DNA from: Hydractinia symbiolongicarpus
Lineage: Eukaryota; Cnidaria; Hydrozoa; Anthoathecata; Hydractiniidae
Direction: 5' to 3'
Length of the DNA: 64,000 bases
Assembly (NCBI RefSeq): GCF_029227915.1
Contig: NC_079883.1
Span: 2,046,001-2,110,000 of the forward strand
Below are positions 36,913 through 50,381 of the stretch, piece after piece. The notes beneath the pieces were generated by a model. That model saw nothing but the letters and a program-made list of their open reading frames with translations, searched no databases and had not been told where the DNA came from. The first letter of the stretch is position 1. Each line of letters begins with the position of its first letter. Position numbers and translations under genes: made by a program.

Positions 36913-38803
36913 GAATGTTAATTCTTAGAGTCCAATTGTCTCATTTACAACATTTATAAGGTCAAAGTCCAAAGTCAGTACAATTAGGTCCCACGGTCAA
37001 CCGTTTCACTGTTAAAAGCAAATCAACCTAGCAATATCGGAGAATTATTGCAAAATTAATGTTGGTACGAATATGTGACGCAACCGTTGTAACTCAATCG
37101 CACTGACACTGTTAGAAAAACAATGAAATGTAGTTATAGAAACTGTCTCTAATTCGTCAGTGCGTGCTAATGGCTAGGATTAGTCCCGCAGTAAAAAATG
37201 GCTCATTGATATAAGTTTGTAAGTAAAGACATAACACAGCGTCCAGTCTAACTGCAGAGTTCCAGCATTCATGCCAAAGTGAGAAGAATGTTAATTCTTT
37301 GAGTCCAATTGTCTCATTTACAACATTTATAAGGTCAAAGTCCAAAGTCAGTTCAATTAGGTCCCACGGTCAACCGTTTCACTGTTAAAAGCAATTCAAC
37401 CTAGCAATATCGGAGAATTATCGCTAAATCTATGTTGGTACGAGTATGTGACGCAACTGTTGTAACTCAATCGCACTGATACCGTTAGAAAGTCAATGAA
37501 ATGTAGTTTCAGAAACTGTCTCTAATTCTTCAGTGCGTGCTAATGGCTAGGATTAGTCCCACAGTACAAAATGGCTCATTGATATAAGTTTGTAAGTAAA
37601 GACATAACACAGCGTCCAGTCTAACTGCAGAGTTCCAGCATTCATGCCAAAGTAAGAAGAATGTTAATTCTTAGAGTCCAATTGTCTCATTTACAACATT
37701 TATAAGGTCAAAGTCCAAAGTCAGTTCAATTAGGTCCCACGGTCAACCGTTTCACTGTTAAAAGCAATTTAACCTAGCAATATCGGAGAATTATCGCAAA
37801 ATTAATGTTGGTACGAATATGTGACGCAACCGTTGTAACTCAATCGCACTGACACAGTTAGAAAAACAATGAAATGTACTTTTAGAAACTGTCTCTAATT
37901 CGTCAGTGCGTGCTAATGGCTAGGATTAGTCCCGCAGTAAAAAATGGCACATTGATATAAGTATGTAAGTAAAGACATAACACAGCGTCCAGTCTAACTG
38001 CAGAGTTCCAGCATTCATGCCAAAGTAAGAAGAATGTTAATTCTTAGAGTCCAATTGTCTCATTTACAACATTTATAAGGTCAAAGTCCAAAGTCCACAT
38101 GATGATGATGATGATGAAGTCAGTTCAATTAGGTCCCACGGTCAACCGTTTCACTGTTAAAAGCAATTCAACCTAGCAATATCAGAAAATTATCGCTAAG
38201 TCTATGTTGGTACGAATATGTGACGCAACCGTTGTAACTCAATCGCACTGATACCGTTAGAAAGTCAATGAAATGTAGTTTTAGAAACTGTCTCTAATTC
38301 TTCACTGCGTGCTAATGGCTAGGATTAGTCCCGCAGTAAAAAATGGCTTATTGATATAAGTTTGTAAGTAAAGACATAACACAGCGTCCAGTCTAACTGC
38401 AGAGTTCCAGCATTCATGCCAAAGTAAGAAGAATGTTAATTCTTAGAGTCCAATTGTCTCATTTACAACATTTATAAGGTCAAAGTCCAAAGTCAGTACA
38501 ATTAGGTCCCACGGTCAACCGTTTCACTGTTAAAAGCAAATCAACCTAGCAATATCGGAGAATTATTGCAAAATTAATGTTGGTACGAATATGTGACGCA
38601 ACCGTTGTAACTCAATCGCACTGACACTGTTAGAAAAACAATGAAATGTAGTTTTAGAAACTGTCTCTAATTCGTCAGTGCGTGCTAATGGCTAGGATTA
38701 GTCCCGCAGTAAAAAATGGCTCATTGATATAAGTTTGTAAGTAAAGACATAACACAGCGTCCAGTCTAACTGCAGAGTTCCAGCATTCATGCCAAAGTGA
38801 GAA
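36913..38803. repeat. 4-monomer unit (1518 bp) plus the start of a second copy
   Basis: Monomers 36913, 37286, 37659 and 38032 (with insertion) make 1518 bp, 4 x 373 plus 26. The next units, 38431 and the left of 38804, repeat the first two: CAGTACAATTAGG (36977, 38495), GCAAATCAACC, GAATTATTGCAAAATTAATG, GACACTGTTAG, GTGAGAAGAATG and ATTCTTTGAG. After about 38875 the sequence switches to a match with the 35022-type unit (AATTAAGTCCCACGG, GATACTGTTAG), which marks an exchange junction. Confidence 0.85.
38096..38121. repeat. ATG-repeat insertion, copy 4
   Basis: CAC-(ATG)6-AAGTC, 1891 bp after copy 3, which is exactly 5 x 373 plus 26. Confidence 0.97.
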
Positions 38804-40732
38804 GAATGTTAATTCTTTGAGTCCAATTGTCTCAATTACAACATTTATAAGGTCAAAGTCCAAAGTCAGTTCAATTAAGTCCCACGGTCAACCGTTTCAC
38901 TGTTAAAAGCAATTCAACCTAGCAATATCGGAGAATTATCGCTAAATCTATGTTGGTACGAGTATGTAACGCAACCGTTGTAACTCAATCGCACTGATAC
39001 TGTTAGAAAGTCAATGAAATGTAGTTTTAGAAACTGTCTCTAATTCTTCAGTGCGTGCTAATGGCTAGTATTAGTCCCACAGTAAAAAATGGCTTATTGA
39101 TATAAGTTTGTAAGTAAAGACATAACACAGCGTCCAGTCTAACTGCAGAGTTCCAGCATTCATGCCAAAGTAAGAAGAATGTTAATTCTTAGAGTCCAAT
39201 TGTCTCATTTACAACATTTATAAGGTCAAAGTCCAAAGTCAGTTCAATTAGGTCCCACGGTCAACCGTTTCACTGTTAAAAGCAATTCAACCTAGCAATA
39301 TCGGAGAATTATCGCTAAATCTATGTTGGTACGAGTATGTGACGCAACTGTTGTAACTCAATCGCACTGATACCGTTAGAAAGTCAATGAAATGTAGTTT
39401 TAGAAACTGTCTCTAATTCTTCAGTGCGTGCTAATGGCTAGGATTAGTCCCACAGTACAAAATTGCTTATTGATATAAGTTTGTAAGTAAAGACTTAACA
39501 CAGCGTCCAGTCTAACTGCAGAGTTCCAGCATTCATGCCAAAGTAAGAAGAATGTTAATTCTTAGAGTCCAATTGTCTCATTTACAACATTTATAAGGTC
39601 AAAGTCCAAAGTCAGTTCAATCAGGTCCCACGGTCAACCGTTTCACTGTTAAAAGCAATTCAACCTAGCAATATCGGAGAATTATCGCTAAATCTATGTT
39701 GGTACGAGTATGTGACGCAACTGTTGTAACTCAATCGCACTGATACCGTTAGAAAGTCAATGAAATTTAGTTTTAGAAACTGTCTCTAATTCTTCAGTGC
39801 GTGCTAATGGCTAGGATTAGTCCCACACTACAAAATGGCTTATTGATATAAGTTGGTAAGTAAAGACTTAACACAGCGTCCAGTCTAACTGCAGAGTTCC
39901 AGCATTCATGCCAAAGTAAGAAGAATGTTAATTCTTAGAGTCCAATTGTCTCATTTACAACATTTATAAGGTCAAAGTCCAAAGTCAGTTCAATTAGGTC
40001 CCACGGCCAACCGTTTCACTGTTAAAAGCAATTCAACCTAGCAATATCGGAGAATTATCGCTAAATCTATGTTGGTACGAGTATGTGACGCAACTGTTGT
40101 AACTCAATCGCACTGATACCGTTAGAAAGTCAATGAAATGTAGTTTTAGAAACTGTCTCTAATTCTTCAGGGCGTGCTAATGGCTAGGATTAGTCCCACA
40201 GTACAAAATGGCTTATTGATATAAGTTTGTAAGTAAAGACATAACACAGCGTCCAGTCTAACTGCAGAGTTCCAGCATTCATGCCAAAGTAAGAAGAATG
40301 TTAATTCTTAGAGTCCAATTGTCTCATTTACAACATTTATAAGGTCAAAGTCCAAAGTCAGTTCAATTAGGTCCCACGGTCAACCGTTTCACTGTTAAAA
40401 GCAATTCAACCTAGCAATATCGGAGAATTATCGCAAAATTAATGTTGGTACGAATATGTGACGCAACCGTTGTAACTCAATCGCACTGACACCGTTAGAA
40501 AATCAATGAAATGTAGTTTTAGAAACTGTCTCTAATTCGTCAGTGCGTGCTAATGGCTAGGATTAGTCCCGCAGTAAAAAATGGCACATTGATATAAGTT
40601 TGTAAGTAAAGACATAACACAGCGTCCCGTCTAACTGCAGAGTTCCAGCATTCATGCCAAAGTAAGAAGAATGTTAATTCTTAGAGTCCAATTGTCTCAT
40701 TTACAACATTTATAAGGTCAAAGTCCAAATTC

Positions 40733-40758
40733 CACATGATGATGATGATGATGAAGTC
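40733..40758. repeat. ATG-repeat insertion, copy 5
   Basis: CAC-(ATG)6-AAGTC, 2637 bp after copy 4, exactly 7 x 373 plus 26. The preceding bases are CCAAATTC where earlier copies have CCAAAGTC. Confidence 0.97.
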
Positions 40759-42385
40759 AGTTCAATTAGGTCCCACGGTCAACCGTTTCACTGTTAAAAG
40801 CAATTCAACCTAGCAATATCAGAAAATTATCGCTAAGTCTATGTTGGTACGAATATGTGACGCAACCGTTGTAACTCAATCGCACTGATACCGTTAGAAA
40901 GTCAATGAAATGTAGTTTTAGAAACTGTCTCTAATTCTTCAGTGCGTGCTAATGGCTAGGATTAATCCCGCAGTAAAAAATGGCTTATTGATATAAGTTT
41001 GTAAGTAAAGACATAACACAGCGTCCAGTCTAACTGCAGAGTTCCAGCATTCATGCCAAAGTAAGAAGAATGTTAATTCTTAGAGTCCAATTGTCTCATT
41101 TACAACATTTATAAGGTCAAAGTCCAAAGTCAGTTCAATTAGGTCCCACGGTCAACCGTTTCACTGTTAAAAGCAATTCAACCTAGCAATATCAGAGAAT
41201 TACCGCTAAATCTATGTTGGTACGAGTATGTGACGCAACTGTTGTAACTCAATCGCACTGATACCGTTAGAAAGTCAATGAAATGTAGTTTTAGAAACTG
41301 TCTCTAATTCTTCAGTGCGTGCTAATGGCTAGGATTAGTCACACAGTACAAAATGGCTTATTGATCTAAGTTTGTAAGTAAAGACTTAACACAGCGTCCA
41401 GTCTAACTGCAGAGTTCCAGCATTCATGCCAAAGTAAGAAGAATGTTAATTCTTAGAGTCCAATTGTCTCATTTACAACATTTATAAGGTCAAAGTCCAA
41501 AGTCAGTTCAATTAGGTCCCACGGTCAACCGTTTCACTGTTAAAAGCTAATCAACCTAGCAATATCGGAGAATTATCGCAAAATTAATGTTGGTACGAAT
41601 ATGTGACGCAACCGTTGTAACTCAATCGCACTGACACCGTTAGAAAAACAATGAAATGTAGTTTTAGAAACTGTCTCTAATTCGTCAGTGCGTGCTAATG
41701 GCTAGGATTAGTCCCGCAGTAAAAAATGGCTCATTGATATAAGTTTGTAAGTAAAGACATAACACAGCGTCCAGTCTAACTGCAGAGTTCCAGCATTCAT
41801 GCCAAAGTAAGAAGAATATTAATTCTTTGAGTCCAATTGTCTCATTTACAACATTTATCAGGTCAAAATCCAAAGTCAGTTCAATTAGGTCCCACGGTCA
41901 ACCGTTTCACTGTTAAAAGCAATTCAACCTAGCAATATCGGAGAATTATCGCTAAATTAATGTTGGTACGAAAATGTGACGCAACCGTTGTAACTCAATC
42001 GCACTGACACCGTTAGAAAGTTAATGAAATGTAGTTTTAGAAACTGTCTCTAATTCGTCAGTGCGTGCTAATGGCTAGGATTAGTCCCGCAGTAAAAAAT
42101 GGCTCATTGATATAAGTTTGTGAGTAAAGACATAACACAGCGTCCAGTCTAACTGCAGAGTTCCAGCATTCGTGCCAAAGTAAGAAGAATGTTAATTCTT
42201 AGAGTTCAATTGTCTCATTTACAACATTTATAAGGTCAAAATCCAAAATCAGTTCAATTAGGTCCCACAGTCAACCGTTTCACTGTTAAAAGCAATTCAA
42301 CCTAGCAATATCGGAAAATTATCGCTAAATCTATGTTGGTACGAATATGTGACGCAACCATTGTAACTCAATCGTACTGATACCG

Positions 42386-42780
42386 TTAGAAAGTCAGTGA
42401 AATGCAGTTTTGGAAACTGTCCCTATTTCTTAAGCGGGAGCCAATGGCTAGGATTAGTCCCGCGGTAAAAAATGCCTTATTGATATAAATTTGTAAATAA
42501 AGACATAACACAGCGCGCAGTGTAACTACTGAGTTCCACAAATCATGCCAAAGTAAGAAGAATGAAAATTCTTGGAGTTCAATTTTCTCACTTATCACAT
42601 TTATAAGGTCAAAGTGCAAGATCTGCTCAATTAGTTCTCACGGTCAATCGTTTCATTGTTAAAAGCGATGCAACCTAGTATTATCGGAAGAATATCGCTG
42701 AATACATGTTGGTACGAATATGTGACGCAACCGTTGTAACTCAAACGGACTCATGCCGTTAGAAAGTCAATGAAATGTAG
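42386..42780. repeat. Isolated type C unit within the A-rich domain
   Basis: From AGTCAGTGAAATGCAG to GCGATGCAACCTAGTATTATC this is type C, flanked on the left by A-like units and on the right by a B right half. The nearest other C unit on the left is near 11 kb and on the right near 45.75 kb. It carries the C-specific boxes AAGCGGGAGCC and CAGCGCGCAG, and the open minus-strand frame of C units. Confidence 0.85.
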
Positions 42781-43674
42781 GTTTTAGAACTGCCTCTATT
42801 ACTTCAGCGTCACTAATGGCAACCATTAGTCCCGCAGTAAGATTGACTCATTGATTTAAATTTTTAAATGAAGAGCTAACACAGCGTCCAGTCTAACTGC
42901 AGAGTTCCAGCATTCATGCCAAAGTAAGAAGAATGTTAATTCTTAGAGTCCAATTGTCTCATTTACAACATTTATAAGGTCAAAGTCCAAAGTCAGTTCA
43001 ATTACGTCCCACGGTCAACCGTTTCTCTGTTAAAAGCAATTCAACCTAGCAATATCAGAAAATTATCGCTAAGTCTATGTTGGTACGAATATGTGACGCA
43101 ACCGTTGTAACTCAATCGCACTGATACCGTTAGAAAGTCAATGAAATGTAGTTTTTGAAACTGTCTCTAATTCTTCAGTGCGTGCTAATGGCTAGGATTA
43201 GTCCCACAGTAAAAAATGGCTTATTGATATAAGTTTGTAAGTAAAGACATAACACAGCGTCCAGTCTAACTGCAGAGTTCCAGCATTCATGCCAAAGTAA
43301 GAAGAATGTTAATTCTTAGAGTCCAATTGTCTCATTTACAACATTTATAAGGTCAAAGTCCAATGTCAGTTCAATTAGGTCCCACGGTCAACCGTTTCAC
43401 TGTTAAAAGCAATTCAACCTAGCAATATCGGGGAATTATCGCTAAATCTATGTTGGTACGAATATGTGACGCAAACGTTGTAACTCAAACGGACTCATGC
43501 CGTTAGAAAGTCAATGAAATGTAGTTTTTGGAACTGCCTCTATTACTTCAGCGTCACTAATGGCTACGATTAGTCCCGCAGTAAGATTGACTCATTGATT
43601 TAAATTTTTAAATGAAGAGCTAACACAGCGTCCAGTCTAACTGCTGAGTTCCAGCATTCATGCCAAAGTAAGAA

Positions 43675-44031
43675 GAATGTTAATTCTTAGAGTCCAATTG
43701 TCTCATTTACAACATTTATAAGGTCAAAGTCCAAATTCAGTTCAATTAGGTCCCACGGTCAACCGTTTCACTGTTAAAAGCAATTCAACCTAATCGCTAA
43801 ATCTATGTTGGTACGAGTATGTGACGCAACCGTTGTAACTCAATCGCACTGATACCGTTAGAAAGTCAATGAAATGTAGTTTTAGAAACTGTCTCTAATT
43901 CTTCAGTGCGTGCTAATGGCTAGGATTAGTCCTACAGTAAAAAATTGCTTATTGATATAAGTTTGTAAGTAAAGACATAACACAGCGTCCAGTCTAACTG
44001 CAGAGTTCCAGCATTCATGCCAAAGTAAGAA
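43675..44031. repeat. 357-bp A monomer with 16-bp deletion
   Basis: CAACCTA joins ATCGCTAAATC at 43792/43793, missing the sixteen bases GCAATATCGGAGAATT found in typical units. The unit also has CCAAATTCAG and CCTACAGTAAAAA. The same lesion recurs at 49024/49025. Confidence 0.92.
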
Positions 44032-44468
44032 GAATGTTAATTCATAGAGTCCAATTGTCTCATTTACAACATTTATAAGGTCAAAGTCCAAAGTCGGTTC
44101 AATTAGGTCCCACGGTCAACCGTTTCACTGTTAAAAGCAATTCAACCTAGCAATATCGGAGAATTATCGCTAAATCTATGTTGGTACGAGTATGTGACGC
44201 AACTGTTGTAACTCAATCGCACTGATACCGTTAGAAAGTCAATGAAATGTAGTTTTAGAAACTGTCTCTAATTCGTCAGTGCGTGCTAATGGTTAGGATT
44301 AGTCCCGCAGTAAAAAATGGCACATTGATATAAGTTTGTAAGTAAAGACATAACACAGCGTCCAGTCTAACTGCAGAGTTCCAGCATTCATGCCAAAGTA
44401 AGAAGAATGTTAATTCTTAGAGTCCAATTGTCTCATTTACAACATTTAAAAGGTCAAAGTCCAAATTC

Positions 44469-44494
44469 CACATGATGATGATGATGATGAAGTC
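44469..44494. repeat. ATG-repeat insertion, copy 6
   Basis: CAC-(ATG)6-AAGTC, again preceded by CCAAATTC like copy 5, which suggests these two are closest relatives. The host monomer also has TTTAAAAGG for TTTATAAGG. Confidence 0.97.
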
Positions 44495-47400
44495 AGTTCA
44501 ATTAGGTCCCACGGTCAACCGTTTCACTGTTAAAAGCAATTCAACCTAGCAATATCAGAAAATTATCGCTAAGTCTATGTTTGTACGAATATGTGACGCA
44601 ACCGTTGTAACTCAATCGCACTGATACCGTTAGAAAGTCAATGAAATGTAGTTTTAGAAACTGTCTCTAATTCTTCAGTGCGTGCTAATGGCTAGGATTA
44701 GTCCCGCAGTAAAAAATGGCTTATTGATATAAGTTTGTAAGTAAAGACATAACACAGCGTCCAGTCTAACTGCAGAGTTCCAGCATTCATGCCAAAGTAA
44801 GAAGAATGTTAATTCTTAGAGTCCAATTGTCTCATTTACAACATTTATAAGGTCAAAGTCCAAAGTCAGTTCAATTAGGTCCCACGGTCAACCGTTTCAC
44901 TGTTAAAAGCAATTCAACCTAGCAATATCGGAGAATTATCGCTAAATCTATGTTGGTACGAGTATGTGACGCAACTGTTGTAACTCAATCGCACTGATAC
45001 CGTTAGAAAGTCAATGAAATGTAGTTTTAGAAACTGTCTCTAATTCTTCAGTGCGTGCTAATGGCTAGGATTAGTCCCACAGTACAAAATGGCTTATTGA
45101 TATAAGTTTGTAAGTAAAGACTTAACACAGCGTCCAGTCTAACTGCAGAGTTCCAGCATTCATGCCAAAGTAAGAAGAATGTTAATTCTTAGAGTCCACT
45201 TGTCTCATTTACAACATTTATAAGGTCAAAGTCCAAATTCAGTTTAATTAGAACCCACGGTCAACCGTCTCACTGCTAAAAGCAATTCAACCTAGCAATA
45301 TCGGAGACTTATCGCTAAATCTATGTTGGTACGAGTATGTGACGCAACCGTTGTAACTCAATCGCACTGATACCGTTAGAAAGTCAATGAAATGTAGTTT
45401 TAGAAACTGTCTCTAATTCTTCAGTGCGTGCTAATGGCTAGGATTAGTCCCACAGTAAAAAATGGTTTATTGATATAAGTTTGTAAGTAAAGACATAACA
45501 CAGCGTCCAGTCTAACTGCAGAGTTCCAGCATTCATGCCAAAGTAAGAAGAATGTTAATTCATAGAGTCCAATTGTCTCATTTACAACATTTATAAGGTC
45601 AAAGTCCAAAGTCAATTCAATTAGGTCCCGCGGTCAACCGTTTCACTGTTAAAAGCAATTCAACCTAGCAATATCGGAAATTATCGCTAAATCTATGTTG
45701 GTACGAATATGTGACGCAACCGTTGTAACTCACTCGCACTGATACCGTTAGAAAGTCAGTGAAATGCAGTTTTGGAAACTGTCCCTATTTCTTAAGCGGG
45801 AGCCAATGGCTAGGATTAGTCCCGCGGTAAAAAATGCCCTATTGATATAATTTTGAAAATAAAGACATAACACAGCGCGCAGTGTAACTACTGAGTTCCA
45901 GAAATCATGCCAAAGTAAGAAGAATGAAAGTTCTCGGAGTCCAATTGTCTCATTTACAACATTTATAAGGTCAAAGTCCAAAGTCAGTTCAATTAGGTCC
46001 AACGGTCAACCGTTTCACTGTTAAAAGCAATTCAACCTAGCAATTTCGGAGAATTATCGCTAAATCTATGTTGGTACGAATATGTGACGCAACCGTTGTA
46101 ACTCAATCGCACTGATACCGTTAGAAAGTCAATGAAATGTAGTTTTAGAAACTGTCTCTAATTCTTCAGTGCGTGCTAATGGCTAGGATTAGTCCCGCAG
46201 TAAAAAATGGCTTATTGATATAAGTTTGTAAGTAAAGACATAACACAGCGTCCAGTATAACTGCAGAGTTCCAGCATTCATGCCAAAGTAAGAAGAATGT
46301 TAATTCTTAGAGTCCAATTGTCTCATTTTCAACATTTATAAGGTCAAAGTCCAAAGTCAGTTCAATTAGGTCCAACGGTCAACCGTTTCACTGTTAAAAG
46401 CAATTCAACCTAGCAATATCGGAGAATTATCGCTAAATCTATGTTGGTACGAATATGTGACGCAACCGTTGTAACTCAATCGCACTGATACCGTTAGAAA
46501 GTCAATGAATTGTAGTTTTAGAAACTGTCTCTAATTCTTCAGTGCGTGCTAATGGCTAGGATTAGTCCCGCAGTAAAAAATGGCTTATTGATATAAGTTT
46601 GTAAGTAAAGACATAACACAGCGTCCAGTATAACTGCAGAGTTCCAGCATTCATGCCAAAAGTAAGAAGAATGTTAATTCTTAGAGTCCAATTGTCTCAT
46701 TTACAACATTTATAAGGTCAAAGTCCAAATTCAGTTCAATTAGGTCCCACGGTCAACCGTCTCACTGTTAAAAGCAATTCAACCTAGCAATATCGGAGAC
46801 CTATCGCTAAATCTATGTTGGTACGAGTATGTGACGCAACCGTTGTAACTCAATCGCACTGATACCGTTAGAAAGTCAATGAAATGTAGTTTTAGAAACT
46901 GTCTCTAATTCTTCAGTGCGTGCTAATGGCTAGGATTAGTTCCACAGTAAAAAATGGCTTATTGATATAAGTTTGTAAGTAAAGACATAACACAGCGTCC
47001 AGTCTAACTGCAGAGTTCCAGCATTCATGCCAAAGTAAGAAGAATGTTAATTCATAGAGTCCAATTGTCTCATTTACAACATTTATAAGGTCAAAGTCCA
47101 AAGTCAATTCAATTAGGTCCCGCGGTCAACCGTTTCACTGTTAAAAGCAATTCAACCTAGCAATATCGGAAATTATCGCTAAATCTATGTTGGTACGAAT
47201 ATGTGACGCAACCGTTGTAACTCACTCGCACTGATACCGTTAGAAAGTCAGTGAAATGCAGTTTTGGAAACTGTCCCTATTTCTTAAGCGGGAGCCAATG
47301 GCTAGCATTAGTCCCGCAGTAAAATATGACTTATTGATATAAACTTTTAAATAAAGACATAACACGGCGCGCAATGTAACTACTGAGTTCCAGAAATCAT

Positions 47401-47596
47401 GCCAAAGTAAGAAGAATGAAAGTTCTCGGAGTCCAAGTGTCTCATTTACAACATTTATAAGGTCAAAGTCCAAAGTCAGTTCAATTAGGTCCAACGGTCA
47501 ACCGTTTCACTGTTAAAAGCAATTCAACCTAGCAATATCGGAGAATTATCCCTAAATCTATGTTGGTACGAAAATGTGACGCAACCGTTGTAACTC

Positions 47597-47970
47597 AAAC
47601 GGGCTGATACCGTTAGAAAGTCAATAAAATGAAGTTTTGGAAACTGTCTCTATTTCTTCAGCGGTAGTCAATGGCTAGGATTAGTCCCGCAGTAAAATAT
47701 GACTTATTGCTTTAAACTTGTAAATAAAGACATAACACGGCGCGCAGTGTAACTACTGAGTTCCAGAAATCATGCCAAAGTAAGAAGAATGAAAGTTCTC
47801 GGAGTCCAATTGTCTCATTTACAACATTTATATAGTCAAAGTCCAAAGTCAGTTCAGTTAGGTCCAACGGTCAACCGTTTCACTGTTAAAAGCAATTCAA
47901 CCTAGCAATATCGGAGAATTATCGCTAAATCTATGTTGGTACGAATATGTGACGCAACCGTTGTAACTCA
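47597..47970. repeat. Type D reference unit (offset phase)
   Basis: A C-like flavour with its own marks: CAAACGGGCTGATACC, GTCAATAAAATGAAG, CAGCGGTAGTCAATGG, GCAGTAAAATATGACTTATTG, CACGGCGCGCAGTGTAAC, then a left half beginning GAATGAAAGTTCTCGG and continuing CATTTATATAGTCAAAG, GTTCAGTTAGGTCCAACGG. I see D right halves only after 47 kb, and D-like left halves (with GGTCCAACGG) after about 45.9 kb. Some units, such as the one ending at 50381, join an A middle to a D end. Confidence 0.85.
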
Positions 47971-48906
47971 ATCGCACTGATACCGTTAGAAAGTCAATGA
48001 AATGTAGTTTTAGAAACTGTCTCTAATTCTTCAGTGCGTGCTAATGGCTAGGATTAGTCCCGCAGTAAAAAATGGCTTATTGATATAAGTTTGTAAGTAA
48101 AGACATAACACAGCGTCCAGTATAACTGCAGAGTTCCAGCATTCATGCCAAAGTAAGAAGAATGTTAATTCTTAGAGTCCAATTGTCTCATTTTCAACAT
48201 TTATAAGGTCAAAGTCCAAAGTCAGTTCAATTAGGTCCAACGGTCAACCGTTTCACTGTTAAAAGCAATTCAACCTAGCAATATCGGAGAATTATCGCTA
48301 AATCTATGTTGGTACGAATATGTGACGCAACCGTTGTAACTCAATTGCACTGATACCGTAAGAAAGTCAATGAATTGTAGTTTTAGAAACTGTCTCTAAT
48401 TCTTCAGTGCGTGCTAATGGCTAGGATTAGTCTCGCAGTAAAAAATGGCTTATTGATATAAGTTTGTAAGTAAAGACGTAACACAGCGTCCAGTATAACT
48501 GCAGAGTTCCAGCATTCATGCCAAAAGTAAGAAGAATGTTAATTCTTAGAGTCCAATTGTCTCATTTACAACATTTATAAGGTCAAAGTCCAAATTCAGT
48601 TCAATTAGGTCCCACGGTCAACCGTCTCACTGTTAAAAGCAATTCAACCTAGCAATATCGGAGACCTATCGCTAAATCTATGTTGGTACGAGTATGTGAC
48701 GCAACCGTTGTAACTCAATCGCACTGATACCGTTAGAAAGTCAATGAAATGTAGTTTTAGAAACTGTCTCTAATTCTTCAGTGCGTGCTAATGGCTAGGA
48801 TTAGTCCCGCAGTAAAAAATGGCTTATTGATATAAGTTTGTAAGTAAAGACATAACACAGCGTCCAGTCTAACTGCAGAGTTCCAGCATTCATGCCAAAG
48901 TAAGAA

Positions 48907-49263
48907 GAATGTTAATTCTTAGAGTCCAATTGTCTCATTTACAACATTTATAAGGTCAAAGTCCAAATTCAGTTCAATTAGGTCCCACGGTCAACCGTTT
49001 CACTGTTAAAAGCAATTCAACCTAATCGCTAAATCTATGTTGGTACGAGTATGTGACGCAACCGTTGTAACTCAATCGCACTGATGCCGTTAGAAAGTCA
49101 ATGAAATGTAGTTTTAGAAACTGTCTCTAATTCTTCAGTGCGTGCTAATGGCTAGGATTAGTCCTACAGTAAAAATAGGCTTATTGATATAAGTTTGTAA
49201 GTAAAGACATAACACAGCGTCCAGTCTAACTGCAGAGTTCCAGCATTCATGCCAAAGTAAGAA
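48907..49263. repeat. 357-bp A monomer with the same 16-bp deletion
   Basis: The junction at 49024/49025 is identical to the one at 43792/43793 and is accompanied by the same CCAAATTCAG and CCTACAGTAAAAA variants, so the two monomers are copies. They lie 5232 bp apart (14 monomers, one carrying the 26-bp insertion). Confidence 0.9.
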
Positions 49264-50381
49264 GAATGTTAATTCATAGAGTCCAATTGTCTCATTTACA
49301 ACATTTATAAGGTCAAAGTCCAAAGTCAATTCAATTAGGTCCCGCGGTCAACCGTTTCACTGTTAAAAGCAATTCAACCTAGCAATATCGGAAATTATCG
49401 CTAAATCTATGTTGGTACGAATATGTGACGCAACCGTTGTAACTCACTCGCACTGATACCGTTAGAAAGTCAGTGAAATGCAGTTTTGGAAACTGTCCCT
49501 ATTTCTTAAGCGGGAGCCGATGGCTAGGATTAGTCCCGCGGTAAAAAATGCCCTATTGATATAATCTTGAAAATAAAGACGTAACACAGCGCGCAGTGTA
49601 ACTACTGAGTTCCAGAAATCATGCCAAAGTAAGAAGAATGAAAATTCTTGGAGTTCAATTTTCTCACTTATCACATTTATAAGGTCAAAGTGAAAGATCT
49701 GCTCAATTAGTTCTCACGGTCAATCGTTTCATTGTTAAAAGCGATGCAACCTAGTATTATCGGGAGAATATCGCTAAATCTATGTTGGTACGAAAATGTG
49801 ACGCAACCGTTGTAACTCAAACGGGCTGATACCGTTAGAAAGTCAATAAAATGAAGTTTTAAAAACTGTCTCTATTTCTTCAGCGGGAGCCAATGGCTAG
49901 GATTAGTCCCGCAGTAAAATATGACTTTTTGATATAAACTTGTAAATAAAGACACAACACGGCGCGCAATGTAACTACTGAGTTCCAGAAATCATGCCAA
50001 AGTAAGAAGAATGAAAGTTCTCGGAGTCCAATTGTCTCATTTACAACATTTATAAGGTCAAAGTCCAAAGTCAGTTCAATTAGGTCCAACGGTCAACCGT
50101 TTCTCTGTTAAAAGCAATTCAACCTAGCAATATCGGAGAATTATCGCTAAATCTATGTTGGTACGAATATGTGACGCAACCGTTGTAACTCAATCGCACT
50201 GATACCGTTAGAAAGTCAATGAAATGTAGTTTTAGAAACTGTCTCTAATTCTTCAGTGCGTGCTAATGGCTAGGATTAGTCCCGCAGTAAAATATGACTT
50301 ATTGATATAAACTTGTAAATAAAGACATAACACGGCGCGCAATGTAACTACTGAGTTCCAGAAATCATGCCAAAGTAAGAA

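Larger units (their letters stand above)
38804..45549. repeat. A-rich stretch with two further insertions and one isolated C unit
   Basis: Eighteen monomers, starting 38804, 39177, 39550, 39923, 40296, 40669, 41068, 41441, 41814, 42187, 42560, 42931, 43304, 43675, 44032, 44405, 44804 and 45177. Most are the A subtype with GCAACTGTTG and CACAGTACAAAATGG. Units 40669 and 44405 are 399 bp because of the ATG-repeat insertion. Unit 43675 is 357 bp because of a 16-bp deletion. No gene is seen. Confidence 0.88.
45550..50381. repeat. Right domain, first part: A/C/D chimeric monomers
   Basis: Monomers start at 45550, 45922, 46295, 46669, 47042, 47414, 47787, 48160, 48534, 48907, 49264, 49636 and 50009. 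Markers include CCGCGGTCAACC, ATTCATAGAG, GGTCCAACGG, CCAAAAGTAAG (one extra A), GGAGACCTATC and the first D units. Units 46669-48906 resemble 57145-59382 at an offset of 10476 bp, for example GTCCAAGTGTCTC at 47432 and 57908, so an older form of the terminal 8-mer is present here. No gene is seen. Confidence 0.85.

Noticed and set aside
42420-42445. CENP-B box in the C-type block TTTCTTAAGCGGGAG
   Set aside because: Only TTC and CGGG are present, and the spacing between them is 5 bases where the box needs 8; the TTCG core is missing.
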